Source: an uncultured Alphaproteobacteria bacterium
GTDB lineage: Bacteria; Pseudomonadota; Alphaproteobacteria; Micropepsales; Micropepsaceae
Direction: 5' to 3'
DNA length: 39,092 nucleotides
NCBI GenBank assembly: GCA_902826695.1
Contig: CADEFU010000019.1
Location: forward strand, 1,501 to 40,592
How positions within the stretch are numbered: position 1 is the first letter of the stretch; every line of letters starts with the position of its first letter. A program made the translations under genes and the position numbers. Under the pieces are notes generated by a model. The model did not search any database. It had not been told where the DNA came from and was given only the letters and a program-made list of their open reading frames with translations. Shown piece by piece: positions 22,739 through 31,623 of the stretch.

Positions 22739-23245
22739 ATGGCGGTTACGAACGAAAACAGCCCGGAGTACAACAAGGCCACGGATCCTCGGACCTACGG
22801 CCGGTTGGACCCGGAAGACACGGCGCAGAAGCTCTACGCGGCGCCTTTCAACTTTGTTCAGGGCGCTGCTGCCGGCGATGCGACATCGACGGCGAAGCTG
22901 CTCTATCTCGATCCGGGCCGGTATCGCGTTTACTGGAAGCTGTCGAACATCGAATGGACGGCTTTCGGCGCTTCGCGCACGCTCGACATCGGTCACGCGG
23001 CTTATGTGGACGAGACGGGCACGACGGTGGTCGCCGACGACAACCTGGCCGACGACAACATCGACGTGTCGTCTGCGGGCGCTGCGGCGATGGGCTCGGA
23101 CATCTTGGCCGCTGCAACTGGCGGGGCCACGGAGTTCCGCGTTGGCGCTGGCGGCCTGACGATCCTCGCGACGGTTGCGGGTGGCACGATCCCCGCCGCT
23201 GCGACCCTTGAAGGCTACATCGTCTACTCGAAGGTCGGCCCGTAA
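22739..23245 (+). CDS. Head decoration/fibre protein (putative)
   Basis: 168 residues, with a strong AAGGAGTG ribosome site. Beta-rich, with KLLYLDPGRYRVYWKLSNIEWTAFG and regular Ala/Gly-rich strands. Position right after the capsid gene with its own hairpin-flanked segment suggests a high-copy capsid decoration protein. Confidence 0.65.
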   Translation: MAVTNENSPEYNKATDPRTYGRLDPEDTAQKLYAAPFNFVQGAAAGDATSTAKLLYLDPGRYRVYWKLSNIEWTAFGASRTLDIGHAAYVDETGTTVVADDNLADDNIDVSSAGAAAMGSDILAAATGGATEFRVGAGGLTILATVAGGTIPAAATLEGYIVYSKVGP

Positions 23246-23270
23246 GGGTTGGCACCATGGGAGTGGTGGC

Positions 23271-23311
23271 GCGGCGAGGTTCTGCGAAGGGCCTCGCCGC
23301 TTCTTTCTCTT
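23271..23311 (+). terminator. Rho-independent terminator
   Basis: GCGGCGAGG (23271-23279) pairs perfectly with CCTCGCCGC (23292-23300); the stem is followed by TTCTTTCTCTT. It ends the capsid/decoration segment, so the tail genes downstream get less transcript, matching T7's terminator after its capsid gene in position. Confidence 0.8.
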
Positions 23312-23328
23312 AAAGGCAAGGTGACGCT

Positions 23329-23517
23329 ATGGCGACAGTGCAATATGGAACCGATCGCGGCGACCGCATCGAGCAAGTGACCGTGGCAACGGGCGGTTCG
23401 GCGCCGACCAAGGCGCTTGAGGTCAACATCAAGGACGGCCAGCGGAAGGAAGACGTCATTCTGGCGCTCGACCGCATCAAGGCCACGGTGATGGCGTCAG
23501 CGCTGTTCACCCAATAG
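23329..23517 (+). CDS. Small structural-region protein
   Basis: 62 residues after an AAAGGCAAGGTG ribosome site. EQVTVATGGSAPTKALEVNIKDG then a helix KEDVILALDRIKATVM. Similar short proteins occur before tail tubular A in podophages; function not established. Confidence 0.65.
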   Translation: MATVQYGTDRGDRIEQVTVATGGSAPTKALEVNIKDGQRKEDVILALDRIKATVMASALFTQ

Positions 23518-23527
23518 GTGAGCAGCC

Positions 23528-24100
23528 ATGCCGTCGGTGGTCGAGATTGCAAATCTGGCGTTGGGCAAGCTCGGGCCGGGTTCGGGCTTCATAACGTCGT
23601 TTGAGTCGGACGCCACGGTCGAGGCCGTGACGGCGCGGCGCACGTATGAGCCGATGCGCGATCTCGTTCTCGAAAGCCATCCCTGGCGGTTCGCCCGGAA
23701 GCGCGCCGCAGTTGGCGCCGACGGCGACACCCCGGAATGGGGCTATGACCTTCAATACGCGGTGCCGGCGGATTTCCTGCGGCTCTTGTCGATCGAAAAC
23801 TATGACGGCGATTACGAGGTCGAGGGTGGGTTCATCCTGACCGATGCCGAAGCGCCGCTGAACATCCGTTACCTGGCGAAAATCGAAGACGCGGGCGTGT
23901 TCTCGCCGACGTTTGTCGATGCGCTCGCGACCCGCTGGGCTGCGGAAATGGCGATGACGGTCACGAAGTCGTCGAAGCAGCAGCAGGATCTGATCACGAT
24001 GTACGAAAAGGTGTGCCTGCCCAGGGCGCGCCGCGTGGAACATTTCGGGGCGGTGTCGCGCCGGGAGCCTGACAGCGACTTTCTGCGATCGAGGGAATAG
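23528..24100 (+). CDS. Tail tubular protein A (gp11 type)
   Basis: 190 residues, near T7 gp11's 196. EIANLALGKLGPG at the start, YEPMRDLVLESHPWRFARKRA, then WGYDLQYAVPADFLRLL are the family markers. It forms the gatekeeper ring under the portal. Three bases separate it from tail tubular B. Confidence 0.9.
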   Translation: MPSVVEIANLALGKLGPGSGFITSFESDATVEAVTARRTYEPMRDLVLESHPWRFARKRAAVGADGDTPEWGYDLQYAVPADFLRLLSIENYDGDYEVEGGFILTDAEAPLNIRYLAKIEDAGVFSPTFVDALATRWAAEMAMTVTKSSKQQQDLITMYEKVCLPRARRVEHFGAVSRREPDSDFLRSRE

Positions 24101-24103
24101 CCG

Positions 24104-26851
24104 ATGGGCGCACAGCTGCTGCTCGGAGCGCTGAACTCGGGCGAGCTGTCGCCCTTGCTCGACGGCCGCGTCGATAAGCCGTTCTACGGCACGGGCGCGA
24201 AGCTTCTTCAAAACATGATCCCGACGGTGCAGGGCCCTGTCATTCAGCGCTCCGGCACCGGTTACGTCAAAGAGGTCAAGACCTCGGCGAACCGTACCGC
24301 GCTGATCCCGTTCGAGTTCAACGTTGAGCAGGCATACGCGCTTGAGTTCGGCGACCAATACATGCGGGTCCACAAGGACCACGCGCCGGTTCTTAAGACC
24401 GGGACCACGATCACCGGGATCACGAACGCGAACCCGGCGGTCGTGACCTACGCCGGCGCCGACATCTTCACCAACGGGATGAAGGTGTTCATTCAGTCGG
24501 TTGTGGGCATGGTCGAGGTCAACAACCGGGAGTTCGAGGTCGCGAACCGCAACACGGGTGCGAACACGTTCGAGCTGCTGGGCGTCAACTCGACGTCTTA
24601 CGGTACTTGGTCGTCGGGCGGCACGGTCGCTGAGATTTACGAGATTGCGACCACCTACGCACAGGCGGACCTCTTCGAGACGGACGGGCGGCTTAGACTG
24701 CAATACGCGCAGCGCGGCGATGTGATGTACATCGTCCACCCTGACTATCCGCCGCGCAAGCTGACGCGGACCGCGCACACGTCGTGGACGCTGACCGATG
24801 CGACGTTTGTCAAGGGGCCGTTCGCACCGCCGAATGGCGACGATTCGATACGCGTGACGATGAGCGTCACGAGCAGCAACTACCAGCCTGGCGGGACGTG
24901 CGCGATCGTCTCCAGCGTCGATCTCTTCGAAAGCGGTCACGTTGGCGGACTGTTCTTCGCCGAGGAGATTTATTTCGACCAGTTGGATGTGAAGCCTTGG
25001 CAGGCGGCGACGGTCAGCGGCATGACGGCCGGGACCAGTCAGGCGTCGAACGACGGCAACGTCTATTTGCTGACCAACAATAGCGGCACGTCTACGGGAA
25101 GTGTCGCGCCCACGCACACCGATGGCGAGTCGTGGGACGGTATCAATGGCCGGCACAAGTGGCGCTACCTGCACTCGCGGTGGGTCGTCATCGAGATCAC
25201 CGTGTTCATAGACGCTCAGCAGGTGGAGGGGACGCAACTCACGTACATGCCGAACGGGCTATGCTCGCCCGCGAAGACTGTGACGGGTTGTGTCAACAAC
25301 GGCGCCGGACTCTTCCGGGTCACGGTCACGGGTCACGGTTATCAAGATGGCGACTATGTGAAGCTGCAAAGCATCGGCGGCACGACGGGCGCGAACGGTA
25401 GCTGGAAGATCACCGGGGTGGCGGCGAACACCTTCGACTTGGTGGGCTCGACATTCTCCGGTGTGTACACGGCGGGCGGCACGGCGCGCCTGTATACGAC
25501 GTGGAAGTGGGCGCACGGCGCGTTCTCTGATGCGCGGGGGTATCCAGGTGTCGTGTCGTTCCACGAGGACCGTCTCGTGCTGGCGCAAACTGCGTCTGAG
25601 CCTGATTCGTATTGGCTCTCGGAAAGTGCCAGCTACGACAGCTTCTCGACGCGCTCGGCGAACCAAATTCTGGCGACCAATTCGTTCCGCGGCACGCTCG
25701 GCGACGGGCAGGTGAACAACATCGAATGGGCGCTGTCGATGCCGGACGGGTTGGCGCTTGGCACGGCGACGGCCGAGTGGGTCGTCGAGCAGCAGCAGAA
25801 CACCGACGCGCTCGGGCCGAACAACTTCCGCGCGCGCGCTCGATCGGGACACGGCTCGCGGAACGTGAAGCCCGCCAGGGTGGACAAGACCGCGTTCTTC
25901 GTTCAGCGCCGCGGCAAGAAGCTTCGGGATCTTGGCTATGACCCGCAGTCGCGCGAGCTCGTCGGCACTGACTTGAGCGTCCGCGGCGAGCACCTGACCG
26001 CGCGCTACGACATCACGCACATGGCATGGGTGCAGGAGCCCGACGCGCTGTTGTTCTGCGTCCGGTCGGACGGCGGTTTGATCTCGTTCACCTACCAGGC
26101 AGAGCAGCAGGTGTTCGCGTGGGGCCGGCATGTGCTGGGCGGGTACTCGGACAGCGGCGACACGGCCGCGCCTGTCGTCGAGAGCGTGATCTCGATCCCG
26201 TCACCGGACGCGTTGCAGAATGAACTCTGGCTGATCGTGAAGCGCTACATCGACGGGGCGACGAAGCGCTACATCGAATACCTGCGCCCGCGGTGGATCC
26301 CGTCGAGCGACGGCTTCACGCCTGCGCTGGAAGACGCGGTGATGGCAGACAGCGGCCTAACCTACGACGGGTCGGCCGCGACGACCATCTCGGGCCTGTG
26401 GCACTTGAAGGGCGAGACGGTTTCGATCCTCGCCGACGGCAAGATACAGCCCGCGCAGGCGGTGAGCTCGTCTGGCACGATAACGCTGGGGTCATCCGCG
26501 TCGGTGGTTCAGATCGGCCTGCCGATGGCCGCCAAGGTGCAGTCGATGCGTCTTGAGACATTGACGCAATCGGGCACCGCGCAGGGAAAGATCAAGACCG
26601 TGGGGCGGGTCGGCGTTCGCCTGATCGACGCGACCAACTACGACTACGGCGTGAACTTCTCGTCGATGATCCGCCGGCAGTTCACCACGCCCACGACGCT
26701 GCTGGGTTCGGCGCTGACGCCGTTCACGGGTGACGACATCGTCACTTGGCCCGACAAATGGGGGTACGAGTCCCGTCTTTGCCTGCAGAACGATCAGCCC
26801 GTGCCGTTCGGCATTACGGCGATCTTCCCCGAGGTCGAGGTGGTGCGGTGA
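24104..26851 (+). CDS. Tail tubular protein B (gp12 type), domain-expanded
   Basis: 915 residues, longer than T7 gp12 (794). The N-terminus NSGELSPLLDGRVDKPFYGTG and IQRSGTGYVKE, the central FHEDRLVLAQT and later RKLRDLGYD-like motif are gp12-family marks. Two beta modules (about 100-180 and 390-465; one reads FRVTVTGHGYQDGDYVKLQ) resemble FCCH-type insert domains of phage tails and explain the extra length. It forms the tail nozzle. Confidence 0.9.
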   Translation: MGAQLLLGALNSGELSPLLDGRVDKPFYGTGAKLLQNMIPTVQGPVIQRSGTGYVKEVKTSANRTALIPFEFNVEQAYALEFGDQYMRVHKDHAPVLKTGTTITGITNANPAVVTYAGADIFTNGMKVFIQSVVGMVEVNNREFEVANRNTGANTFELLGVNSTSYGTWSSGGTVAEIYEIATTYAQADLFETDGRLRLQYAQRGDVMYIVHPDYPPRKLTRTAHTSWTLTDATFVKGPFAPPNGDDSIRVTMSVTSSNYQPGGTCAIVSSVDLFESGHVGGLFFAEEIYFDQLDVKPWQAATVSGMTAGTSQASNDGNVYLLTNNSGTSTGSVAPTHTDGESWDGINGRHKWRYLHSRWVVIEITVFIDAQQVEGTQLTYMPNGLCSPAKTVTGCVNNGAGLFRVTVTGHGYQDGDYVKLQSIGGTTGANGSWKITGVAANTFDLVGSTFSGVYTAGGTARLYTTWKWAHGAFSDARGYPGVVSFHEDRLVLAQTASEPDSYWLSESASYDSFSTRSANQILATNSFRGTLGDGQVNNIEWALSMPDGLALGTATAEWVVEQQQNTDALGPNNFRARARSGHGSRNVKPARVDKTAFFVQRRGKKLRDLGYDPQSRELVGTDLSVRGEHLTARYDITHMAWVQEPDALLFCVRSDGGLISFTYQAEQQVFAWGRHVLGGYSDSGDTAAPVVESVISIPSPDALQNELWLIVKRYIDGATKRYIEYLRPRWIPSSDGFTPALEDAVMADSGLTYDGSAATTISGLWHLKGETVSILADGKIQPAQAVSSSGTITLGSSASVVQIGLPMAAKVQSMRLETLTQSGTAQGKIKTVGRVGVRLIDATNYDYGVNFSSMIRRQFTTPTTLLGSALTPFTGDDIVTWPDKWGYESRLCLQNDQPVPFGITAIFPEVEVVR

Positions 26852-27282
26852 GGGCTGTTCAGTTCACGCTGGCGCGGTGGCGCGACATCGTCCTGCAGCC
26901 AGAGCAGGAAAGCGAGCCCCCGACGGAAGAGGGCGCGGCCTTGCTTATGTCGCAAGGCGCAACATGGGCCTATGAGGATGGGGCAGGGCACACGATCGCG
27001 TGCGGTGGGCTCTATCCTGTCGGCCCCGGTCAGGCGGTGGCGTGGTCCTATATCGGGGCAGATGCTGGGCGGCACATGGCCGGCATTGTGCGCGCGATGC
27101 GCTCGGCGATCGCAACTCACAAAGACCGGTGGCCGATCGTGCGTTGCACGGTGGTTCGCGACTTCGCGGCGGGTCGCCGGTTGATGGACCTTTTGGGCTT
27201 TGTCCCGTTGCTGGGTGCTGAGCCGATCCAGTTCCGCGCGCGAGTCTACGACGTGTTCGAACGGTGCCACTATGGCGGGTGA
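26848..27282 (+). CDS. Acetyltransferase-fold internal virion protein (gp13-like)
   Basis: 144 residues from a GTG sharing GTGA with the preceding stop; T7 gp13 has 138. GGLYPVGPGQAVAWSYIGADAGRHMAGIVRAMR and RRLMDLLGFVPL follow the GNAT fold, in the place of T7 internal virion protein A. Acetyl-CoA motif A (Q/R-x-x-G-x-G/A) is not clear, so it may be structural rather than catalytic. Confidence 0.75.
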   Translation: MRAVQFTLARWRDIVLQPEQESEPPTEEGAALLMSQGATWAYEDGAGHTIACGGLYPVGPGQAVAWSYIGADAGRHMAGIVRAMRSAIATHKDRWPIVRCTVVRDFAAGRRLMDLLGFVPLLGAEPIQFRARVYDVFERCHYGG

Positions 27283-27748
27283 CGGGACGTTGTTGCAGTT
27301 GGTTCAGATGGCGGCCAACCTGGCGCCTGCCGGGCAGGGCTTTGCCGATCGTGCAGCCGGTGACGCGAACGCGCGCACGTACCGCACACAGTCGCGCCAG
27401 GTTCTTGAGGCTGCGGCCTACGACGAAGCGCGCGCGCGCCGCGAAGGTCGCTCGATCATCGCGCAACAGACGGCCAACGTGCTGGCCGAGGGTGGCGGCG
27501 ACGGCTCGCAGATGGACGTGATCCGCCAAAACGAGGTCAACCTGATCGCCGACGCGCTGGCGATCCGCCGGCGGGGGCAGGTCGAGGCCGCCGGTCTCAA
27601 AAGCAGGGCGGACATGTCCGAATACGAGGGCGAGCAAGCGCTATACGGCGGCATCGCGTCGGCCGGCGCGAAGCTGCTCATGACGGGCGCTGAGCGTGCG
27701 CAACGTGAGCGTGAGGCCAAGAAGCGCCGCGCTGTGGGGGTTGGCTGA
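27272..27748 (+). CDS. Internal virion protein B (gp14-like)
   Basis: 158 residues from an ATG inside the end of the previous gene (11-base overlap). Helical, alanine-rich with SGYA-like membrane-active stretches (ADALAIRRRGQVEAAGLKSRADMSEYEGEQALYGGIASAG). Position and character match T7 gp14, the outer-membrane channel of the ejected DNA conduit. Confidence 0.72.
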   Translation: MAGDGTLLQLVQMAANLAPAGQGFADRAAGDANARTYRTQSRQVLEAAAYDEARARREGRSIIAQQTANVLAEGGGDGSQMDVIRQNEVNLIADALAIRRRGQVEAAGLKSRADMSEYEGEQALYGGIASAGAKLLMTGAERAQREREAKKRRAVGVG

Positions 27749-29865
27749 TGGCGCGTATCCCGTTCATCGAAACGCAGGTCGGCGCCGCGGGGCCGGTCGA
27801 TGTGGCGCAACAACGGCCTAACCAGGCCTTTGCCAACCTCGAGCGCAACGCCGACCGGGCGGGCTCGCTGCTTGATCAGTTGGCTGATCGTGATGCAGCG
27901 CTTGACGGCGCGGCCGTGCTCGCGGACTTCCGGGCGTCCCGCTCCAAGCGTCTGACGGAACTCAGAACCAACACAAAGACGCCCGAGACGTTCACCGACG
28001 AGGCGCTGGGCGACTTCGACGGCGCGTCCGAGCAACTCCTCGCCGGGCAAAAGAACGAGCGGGTGCAGGCCTTCCTGCAATCTCGCCTTGCCGAGATGCG
28101 TGCGGGCGAAGAGGCCGACAACGACCAGTGGGCCGCGGGCGTCATGATCGACCGCGCGCAGGTGAAGGCCGTCGACACGGTCAACCGGTTTTCGAATGCG
28201 GTGCAGTCGAACCCGGGGCAGTTTCAGCAGGCGCTGGCCGACGTCGAAGCGATGATCGAGACGGCGGGGCTACCGCTGCCGAACGCCGACAAGGTGCGCG
28301 CCGTGGCGAAGTCGTCGCTGGCGCGTTCGGCCGTCTATGGGCAGATCGAAACGAACCCGGGCGGCGTGCTGCAGCAGCTGAACGGCGGGAAGTGGGACGC
28401 CTACCTGGACAGCGACGCGAAGATCAGCGCCGTCAACGCGGCGCAGTCGGAGATCAAGCGCCGCGAGTCCGAAGCGCGCGCCAATGCGGCGCAGGCTCGG
28501 GCTGAGGCGCTGTTCGATATCCAGACCTGGGCGCGCGACAACGAGGCGTCGATCGCCGCGACGGGAAAACCGGTGCCGTCGCCTTACACACCGGACCAAC
28601 TCAAAGGCATTTTGAAGCCGCAGCAGTACGAAGCCGTCATGAAAAGCCACGCCGATGCGGCGTCGCTGTTTCAGGCGGTGGGTGACATGCGCACGCAGAC
28701 GCCGGCCGAGATGCAGGCCACAATCGACAAGCTTGCGCCGCAAGGCGGTGAGGAAGGCTATGCCGACAAGGCGCGCATCTACCAGACCGCAGTGAAACTG
28801 CGTGACGAGGCACTGACGGCGCGCAACCGCGACCCAGGCGCTGCCGCACGGGCCGCCTTTCCGAATGTCGCGGACGCCTGGGAGCAAGTCTCAAGAAACC
28901 CGACAGACCCAGGGCACCTGCGCCTTGCGATCAAACGCACGCTCGCCGCTCAAGAGGCGCTCGGCATTCCGGCGGATCGGCGCAAGCCGTTGCCGGCGCA
29001 GTTCGCGCAAGCGGTGGCGGGCGAGATCCGCAGCGCACCGTCTGACCAAGCCGCGGCGAAGCTCAGCGAGTACCAAGCCATGTTTGGCGCGAACTGGAAG
29101 ACGGTCTACGCGCAACTGGCGCCAAACCTGGACCCGAACACGGCCTGGGCAGGAACGCTCGACAACAAGAACATGGCCGCGATCCTTCTTGAGACGTCAC
29201 GCATGGCGGGCGCCGACGGTAAGGCGGGCTCCGGCGTCCCCGCGCTTCGCAAAGCGCTCGGCGTGCAGCCAAGCGGTGCGGAAAGCATCTCGCAAATCGT
29301 CTCGGAAGACGGCGATGTGCGCGACCTCATGACGGCGATGTCGCGCCGCGGTGGCGGCGGTGCCGTTTCTATCTCGATCGACAAGGCGGCCGAGACGCTG
29401 GCGCTGGGCTTGATGCAGCGCAACGGCATCAGCAAAGAGGCGGCGACAGAGCAGGCGATCAAGGCCTTGGTGCGCGACAAGTACAATTTCGGGCGGGTCA
29501 ATGGCTTGCCTTTCGTGACGCCGAAGGCGGTCGATGCCGACGTCGCCGAGCGCGGCGCGCGGGCCGCCATGGCGAGGATCGACGGCGAAGGGCTTGACCT
29601 GCCTCTGCCTGACCCTGGCGCGGTCGAAGCCGACACGCGGTCGCAGTACCTGAGCGCGGTCAAGCGAAACGGCTATTGGGTCACGATGCCGGGTAATACC
29701 GGGCTCGAACTGTGGGCCGGTGACGCGCCCGTGACGCGGCGCGGCCAGCGTATCCGCATGACCTGGGATGCGCTGTCGTCGCGTGCTGGCGATCTCACGG
29801 CACAAGGCCGGATCGAGCAGAACCTCGACCGCTATGACAAGATTTTCGGGAAGGTTGGCGAGTAA
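27748..29865 (+). CDS. Internal virion protein C (gp15-like)
   Basis: 705 residues (T7 gp15: 747), all-helical. Opens with IPFIETQVGAAGPVDVAQQRPN and shows long charged repeats typical of ejection proteins. The C-terminal part (ENLDRYDKIFGKVGE) is conserved-looking. It would span the periplasm during DNA entry. One base shared with the preceding stop and with the following start. Confidence 0.75.
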   Translation: MARIPFIETQVGAAGPVDVAQQRPNQAFANLERNADRAGSLLDQLADRDAALDGAAVLADFRASRSKRLTELRTNTKTPETFTDEALGDFDGASEQLLAGQKNERVQAFLQSRLAEMRAGEEADNDQWAAGVMIDRAQVKAVDTVNRFSNAVQSNPGQFQQALADVEAMIETAGLPLPNADKVRAVAKSSLARSAVYGQIETNPGGVLQQLNGGKWDAYLDSDAKISAVNAAQSEIKRRESEARANAAQARAEALFDIQTWARDNEASIAATGKPVPSPYTPDQLKGILKPQQYEAVMKSHADAASLFQAVGDMRTQTPAEMQATIDKLAPQGGEEGYADKARIYQTAVKLRDEALTARNRDPGAAARAAFPNVADAWEQVSRNPTDPGHLRLAIKRTLAAQEALGIPADRRKPLPAQFAQAVAGEIRSAPSDQAAAKLSEYQAMFGANWKTVYAQLAPNLDPNTAWAGTLDNKNMAAILLETSRMAGADGKAGSGVPALRKALGVQPSGAESISQIVSEDGDVRDLMTAMSRRGGGGAVSISIDKAAETLALGLMQRNGISKEAATEQAIKALVRDKYNFGRVNGLPFVTPKAVDADVAERGARAAMARIDGEGLDLPLPDPGAVEADTRSQYLSAVKRNGYWVTMPGNTGLELWAGDAPVTRRGQRIRMTWDALSSRAGDLTAQGRIEQNLDRYDKIFGKVGE

Positions 29866-31622
29866 TGCCCGACATCTTCGATCTTGTCGGCGAAGAGGCG
29901 ACCACGACCGACAAGGGCACGATCTACGACTATCCGGCATCGTTTGGCGAAGCGTTTGGCGCGGGCGTCGAGCGCGCGGTCGACACGAACCCGCTTGCGC
30001 TCGGCGCGCGAGCGCTGCGGACGTTCAGCGAGGACTTTCAGGCCAGGTTCGGCGGGCAAGAGGACAATCTCGTCGATCAGAAAGCGGCCGAAGAAGAGAT
30101 CCGCGCACGCGGGCTCGACCTAAAGGTGCCAGTTGGCGGGATCACCCGCTACGAACTCGACATGCTGCAATACCTAAAGCAGCGGGAGGTGCGCCAGAAC
30201 ACGGTCGGCGCGCGTGCCGACGGCGTGACCGGTGTCGCTGCGGGGTTTGCAGGCTCGCTGGCGGGCTCGTTCGCCGATCCGATCAACGTCGCTTCAAACT
30301 TCATCCCGTTTGTGTCGCAGTACCGTTACGCCAGGTGGCTGGCGCAGGCTGGCGAAAGCACGCTCGCGCGCGCGGGCGTCAGGGCCGGGGCGGGGGCGAT
30401 CGAGGGCGCGGCTGGCGCGGCCGTGATCGAGCCGCTGGTCTATGCCGGCGCCACGTCGCTGCAACTCGACTACGACAGCGTAGACAGCTTCCTCAATGTC
30501 ACGCTTGGCGGCGTGATGGGCGGCGGTCTGCACACCATCGGGGGGGCCGCAATTGATCGGTTCTCCCCGGAGTCCGCAATCGACAAGGCATACCTGCGGT
30601 CGCTCGACTCTCTTGACGCTGGGTTGCGCGCAGCGTTCGCACCGGAACGCGTTCGCCGGGGGATATTTCAATCGGCTGTCGCGGCAATGGAGCGGGGCGA
30701 GGTTTTCGACATCGAGCCGCTGTTTGCGCGCCTGGTTGTGGTAGAGCGCCCGCGCACCGAGGCCAAGATCGACGAACTGCGAGCGCAGATAGAAGCGACG
30801 CGGGCTGACACTGCTGCACCGGATCGTGTCGAGCGGCTAGAAGCGCTTCACCAAGAGGTTGCCGCATTGCGTGCGTCGGTGCCGCCGGAATCTGTGGCGA
30901 CGTTCACAACTGCTAAAGGTTCAATCTACCAAGTTCACGCTGACGGCACGACGACGCGTAACAAAGCGTTTCGACCTGAGCACGGCGCCGACGAACAGGG
31001 CTTGCAGCCGACAACCGAGCGGACGCTGTACGTTACAGACGACGATGCGCGGGCCCTGGCGACACCCGAAGGCAGTTGGCGGGTGTTCGAGCACGACGAC
31101 GGCTCGTTGTCGCTTATCACGCAGCGGCAGGATGGTCAGTGGGGTGTTTCCCCGTCGTCGAAAAACATAGCCGCGGCGCTGCAACCAGCCGTTGGCTTAA
31201 CGCCGATCGAGCTTTGGAAGATCGACGAGACGATCACCGGCAAGAAAGGCAAAGCGTACCGTAGGGTGCATTTTGGCAATGAAATCGTGAGCATCGGCGA
31301 GGCGCCTAAGAAGACCCCTCGCGATCTCGGCGGTTTGATCCAGCAAAGCCGGGCAGATCGGACGCAAGAGGCATTTGACCGGCAGTTCGTTGACGATGCA
31401 GAGGCGACCATTGCGCAAGACAAGGCCCGGCCGAAAGACCGGATTGAGGCCGTCAAGCAGGACGAGGCGGAGTTTCGCGACGTGGTCGAAGAATATCGCG
31501 AAGCGGGCCGCGTGACGGCAGAAGACGAAAAGGCGCTGAAGCAGGCGGACGACATGGCGGCGTGGGCAGAGCGACGCGCCAAGGCGTTCGAAGCCGCGGC
31601 CGGCTGTTTGGAGACGTCGTAG
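29865..31622 (+). CDS. Internal virion protein, N-terminal half of gp16-like system
   Basis: 585 residues. Residues about 120-225 contain glycine-rich hydrophobic segments (GVTGVAAGFAGSLAGSFADP, AGAGAIEGAAGAAVIEPLVY) followed by a coiled coil near 300-340. A compact domain at about 350-480, starting GSIYQVHADGTTTRNKAFR and ending VHFGNEIVSIGE, recurs in large phage proteins but I know no function for it. No lytic transglycosylase motif, unlike T7 gp16. Confidence 0.72.
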   Translation: MPDIFDLVGEEATTTDKGTIYDYPASFGEAFGAGVERAVDTNPLALGARALRTFSEDFQARFGGQEDNLVDQKAAEEEIRARGLDLKVPVGGITRYELDMLQYLKQREVRQNTVGARADGVTGVAAGFAGSLAGSFADPINVASNFIPFVSQYRYARWLAQAGESTLARAGVRAGAGAIEGAAGAAVIEPLVYAGATSLQLDYDSVDSFLNVTLGGVMGGGLHTIGGAAIDRFSPESAIDKAYLRSLDSLDAGLRAAFAPERVRRGIFQSAVAAMERGEVFDIEPLFARLVVVERPRTEAKIDELRAQIEATRADTAAPDRVERLEALHQEVAALRASVPPESVATFTTAKGSIYQVHADGTTTRNKAFRPEHGADEQGLQPTTERTLYVTDDDARALATPEGSWRVFEHDDGSLSLITQRQDGQWGVSPSSKNIAAALQPAVGLTPIELWKIDETITGKKGKAYRRVHFGNEIVSIGEAPKKTPRDLGGLIQQSRADRTQEAFDRQFVDDAEATIAQDKARPKDRIEAVKQDEAEFRDVVEEYREAGRVTAEDEKALKQADDMAAWAERRAKAFEAAAGCLETS

Positions 31623-31623
31623 C

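Noticed and set aside
23507..25237. 576-residue minus-strand open frame
   Set aside because: It lies antisense to tail tubular A and B, is dominated by R, V, D and H as expected for the opposite strand of GC-rich genes, and has no ribosome site or domain.
12223..28470. CGCGAGTC near-matches inside genes (12223, 27239 and 28462 areas)
   Set aside because: They are followed by C or T instead of A and lie within coding sequence without a downstream TA element, so I treat them as chance.
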